From UBA1757 sp963617485 (GTDB lineage Bacteria; Bacteroidota; Bacteroidia; Bacteroidales; UBA1402): a DNA stretch of 59,569 bases. The DNA is taken from positions 1 to 59,569 of the forward strand of contig CAVEPA010000012.1 in the NCBI GenBank assembly GCA_963617485.1, in the 5' to 3' direction. Shown piece after piece: positions 58,228 to 59,569 of this stretch. Each line of letters opens with the position of its first letter. Position 1 is the first letter of the stretch. The notes below the pieces were generated by a model, which was not told where the DNA came from, did no database searches, and was given only the letters and a program-made list of their open reading frames with translations. A program made the translations under genes and the position numbers.

Positions 58228-59569
58228 TTTTATTTTCTTTGATGCTGTCGCTAATGTTCTTTGCCGGCATCAGTGCGCAAGCACAAGTCTTGGCTTTTCC
58301 TACCGCCGAAGGTTACGGTAAATTCGCTACTGGCGGACGCGGAGGAGAGGTGGTTGAAGTAACCAACCTGCTGGACGACCCGTCCAATCCACCTGAGGGA
58401 AGTCTTCGTTGGGCGCTCAAGCAACACAAGGGCAAACCCATTACCATCGTTTTCCGCGTTTCGGGTGTTATCGACCTGAAAGGCAACGAACTTCGCAACA
58501 ACCGCAGCGACATCACCATTGCCGGACAAACGGCTCCTGGTGATGGTATCTGCATCAAGGGTGGCTGTGTCAATCTGGGCGGCAGTCGCAACCTCATCAT
58601 CCGCCACATCCGTTCGCGCGTGGGTGTGCTCGACGACACTGCCTACGATCCCAGCACGCCGCCAACGTCCGATCAGTTTATTGCGGGTGCTTCGCTCAAT
58701 ATCGAGAACGGAGGTAATTTCATCGTCGACCACTGCACCTTTGGCTGGTCGGCCGAAGAAAATGGCGGCTGGTACGACAACGACAATACTACCGTGCAAT
58801 GGTGTATCTTCCACGAAGGTCTGTATCAGGCCGGTCATGGCAAGGGAGCCCGCAGTTATGGTGCCGTATTGGGCGGCAAGACGGCTACCTATCACCATAA
58901 TCTCTTGGCGCACAACAAGAGCCGCTCGCCCCGTTTCGGTGCTACCACCAAAAACGATGTGGTGATGCTGCTCGACTATGTGAACAATGTCAACTACAAC
59001 TATGGCAGCAAGGCTGCTTGCTATGGCGGAGACAACCGTCAGGGCGACAAAGGACTTTTCCAGCTGAATTTTGTCAACAATTACTACAAGCCCGGCCCTG
59101 CCTATACGGGTGAAAAATCGATGGTATTCGTAGGGGCTTCCTATTGCAATCCCTCGCAGGGAAGCCAGGGCAAGAGTTATGGCAAATGGCATTTGTCGGG
59201 CAATTATATGGAAGGCAGCTATGCCGAAAGTAAGGGCTATAATACCAACAATTATGCCGGCTTCGACATCAGTGCCTATCAGGAGAATGTTCCAGGCCTG
59301 ACGCTGGCCGATATGAAATCCGAGCATATTCCTGTTGCTTGTCCTGTCAAGACCGAATCGGCCCAGGATGCCTACAACAGCGTGCTGGCAGGTGCGGGCG
59401 CTTTCCCCCGCGATGCCGTCGATACACGTATTATAGAAGAGGTGCGCACCGGAACGGCTCAATATTATGGTACTTGCGACAACGGTCGTGCCAAGGGTAT
59501 CATCAACAAACCCACCGACGCGGGAGGTTACCCGACCTACAAGACCTACAACGAGATAACGGATGCCGA
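58218..59569 (+). CDS. Secreted pectate lyase, PL1-like (runs off right edge)
   Basis: 450 codons are visible, open to the window end. A signal peptide (MQKFLFSLMLSLMFFAGISAQA) is followed by FPTAEGYGKFATGGRGGEVVEVTNL, the usual start of PL1 pectate lyases of the gut Bacteroidetes type. GSLRWALKQHKGKPITIVFRVSG, SDITIAGQTAPGDGI and VDHCTFGWSAEENGGW are rungs of the right-handed parallel beta-helix; HNKSRSPRFGA near 234 includes the Arg region of the active site. It would cut pectate by beta-elimination. The end of the gene, including any type IX tail, is not in the window. Confidence 0.88.
   Translation, partial: MQKFLFSLMLSLMFFAGISAQAQVLAFPTAEGYGKFATGGRGGEVVEVTNLLDDPSNPPEGSLRWALKQHKGKPITIVFRVSGVIDLKGNELRNNRSDITIAGQTAPGDGICIKGGCVNLGGSRNLIIRHIRSRVGVLDDTAYDPSTPPTSDQFIAGASLNIENGGNFIVDHCTFGWSAEENGGWYDNDNTTVQWCIFHEGLYQAGHGKGARSYGAVLGGKTATYHHNLLAHNKSRSPRFGATTKNDVVMLLDYVNNVNYNYGSKAACYGGDNRQGDKGLFQLNFVNNYYKPGPAYTGEKSMVFVGASYCNPSQGSQGKSYGKWHLSGNYMEGSYAESKGYNTNNYAGFDISAYQENVPGLTLADMKSEHIPVACPVKTESAQDAYNSVLAGAGAFPRDAVDTRIIEEVRTGTAQYYGTCDNGRAKGIINKPTDAGGYPTYKTYNEITDA

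Noticed and set aside
58251..59462. A 403-codon minus-strand frame near the right edge
   Set aside because: It lies opposite the PL1-like pectate lyase, which has a signal peptide and family motifs and stays open to the window end.

Overview
This window is a stretch of chromosome from a member of the Bacteroidales, most like the Prevotellaceae or their relatives. Three things point there. The promoters have the Bacteroidetes form TTTG, a 18-20 nt gap, then TAnnTTTG. There are type IX secretion genes (porQ, porE) and two proteins that look like type IX cargo. The gene neighbourhoods are typical of the order: porQ-cmk-ispH, DUF6089-uppS-bamA-ompH-ompH-murI, and exbB with a membrane protein and two exbD genes. 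The tmRNA tag reads GENNYALAA. No insertion sequence, phage, plasmid or CRISPR signal was seen. Nearly all of the window is housekeeping DNA, and no stretch over 300 bases lacks a gene or an RNA.

Layout. 1-6.4 kb (minus): an envelope-glycan operon running from a canonical promoter: DUF2723/GT117 membrane protein, polysaccharide deacetylase, GT2, a GT2 fused to an LPS-kinase-like domain, and a GT2 cut by the window edge. 6.4-8.6 kb (minus): a YtrA-type ABC transporter, permease and GntR regulator operon with a candidate operator at its start. 8.6-17.9 kb: a TrmH-type methyltransferase facing a long minus-strand envelope set (DUF6242, DUF6089, uppS, bamA, two ompH, murI), then ribD. 17.9-25.8 kb (plus): prmC-recX-comF, pyrE, a SRPBCC protein, argH, DUF4861, folA, DUF1573, meaB. 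25.8-28.4 kb (minus): porQ-cmk-ispH. 28.5-34.3 kb (plus): tonB, a polyprenyl synthase, a conserved unknown gene, tatD, tRNA-Ser(GGA) and the ExbB/ExbD energiser.

34.3-42.5 kb (plus): ABC-F protein, M13 peptidase, a long QueA-like protein, porE, thyA. 42.5-49.5 kb: class II aldolase, ribosomal protein L31 type B with a structured leader, a large PL9-like pectate lyase with a type IX tail, DUF4831, and an NnrD that lacks the NnrE half. 49.6-53.6 kb (plus): hpt, an 88-bp tandem repeat, adk, obgE, a CYTH protein, a small type IX cargo protein. 53.7-56.4 kb (minus): tmRNA, RNase Y, ZapA and a small coiled-coil protein. 56.5 kb to the end: tRNA-Phe, tRNA-Pro-serS, and a PL1-like pectate lyase running off the right edge.

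The genes combine into a few themes: outer-membrane building (BamA, OmpH/Skp, UppS, LPS-type glycan genes), TonB/ExbB/ExbD energy transduction, type IX secretion with cargo that includes pectin lyases, and nucleotide metabolism (pyrE, folA, thyA, hpt, adk, cmk).

The least expected signal is not a gene. Several reading frames contain perfect, GC-rich inverted repeats with loops of only 1-5 nt: ribD (20-bp arms), comF (12 and 9), cmk (10), tatD (10), the PL9 gene (8), and nnrD (three in a row beside a 9-nt microsatellite). Where I could compare with remembered homologues, these replace variable segments without changing their length.
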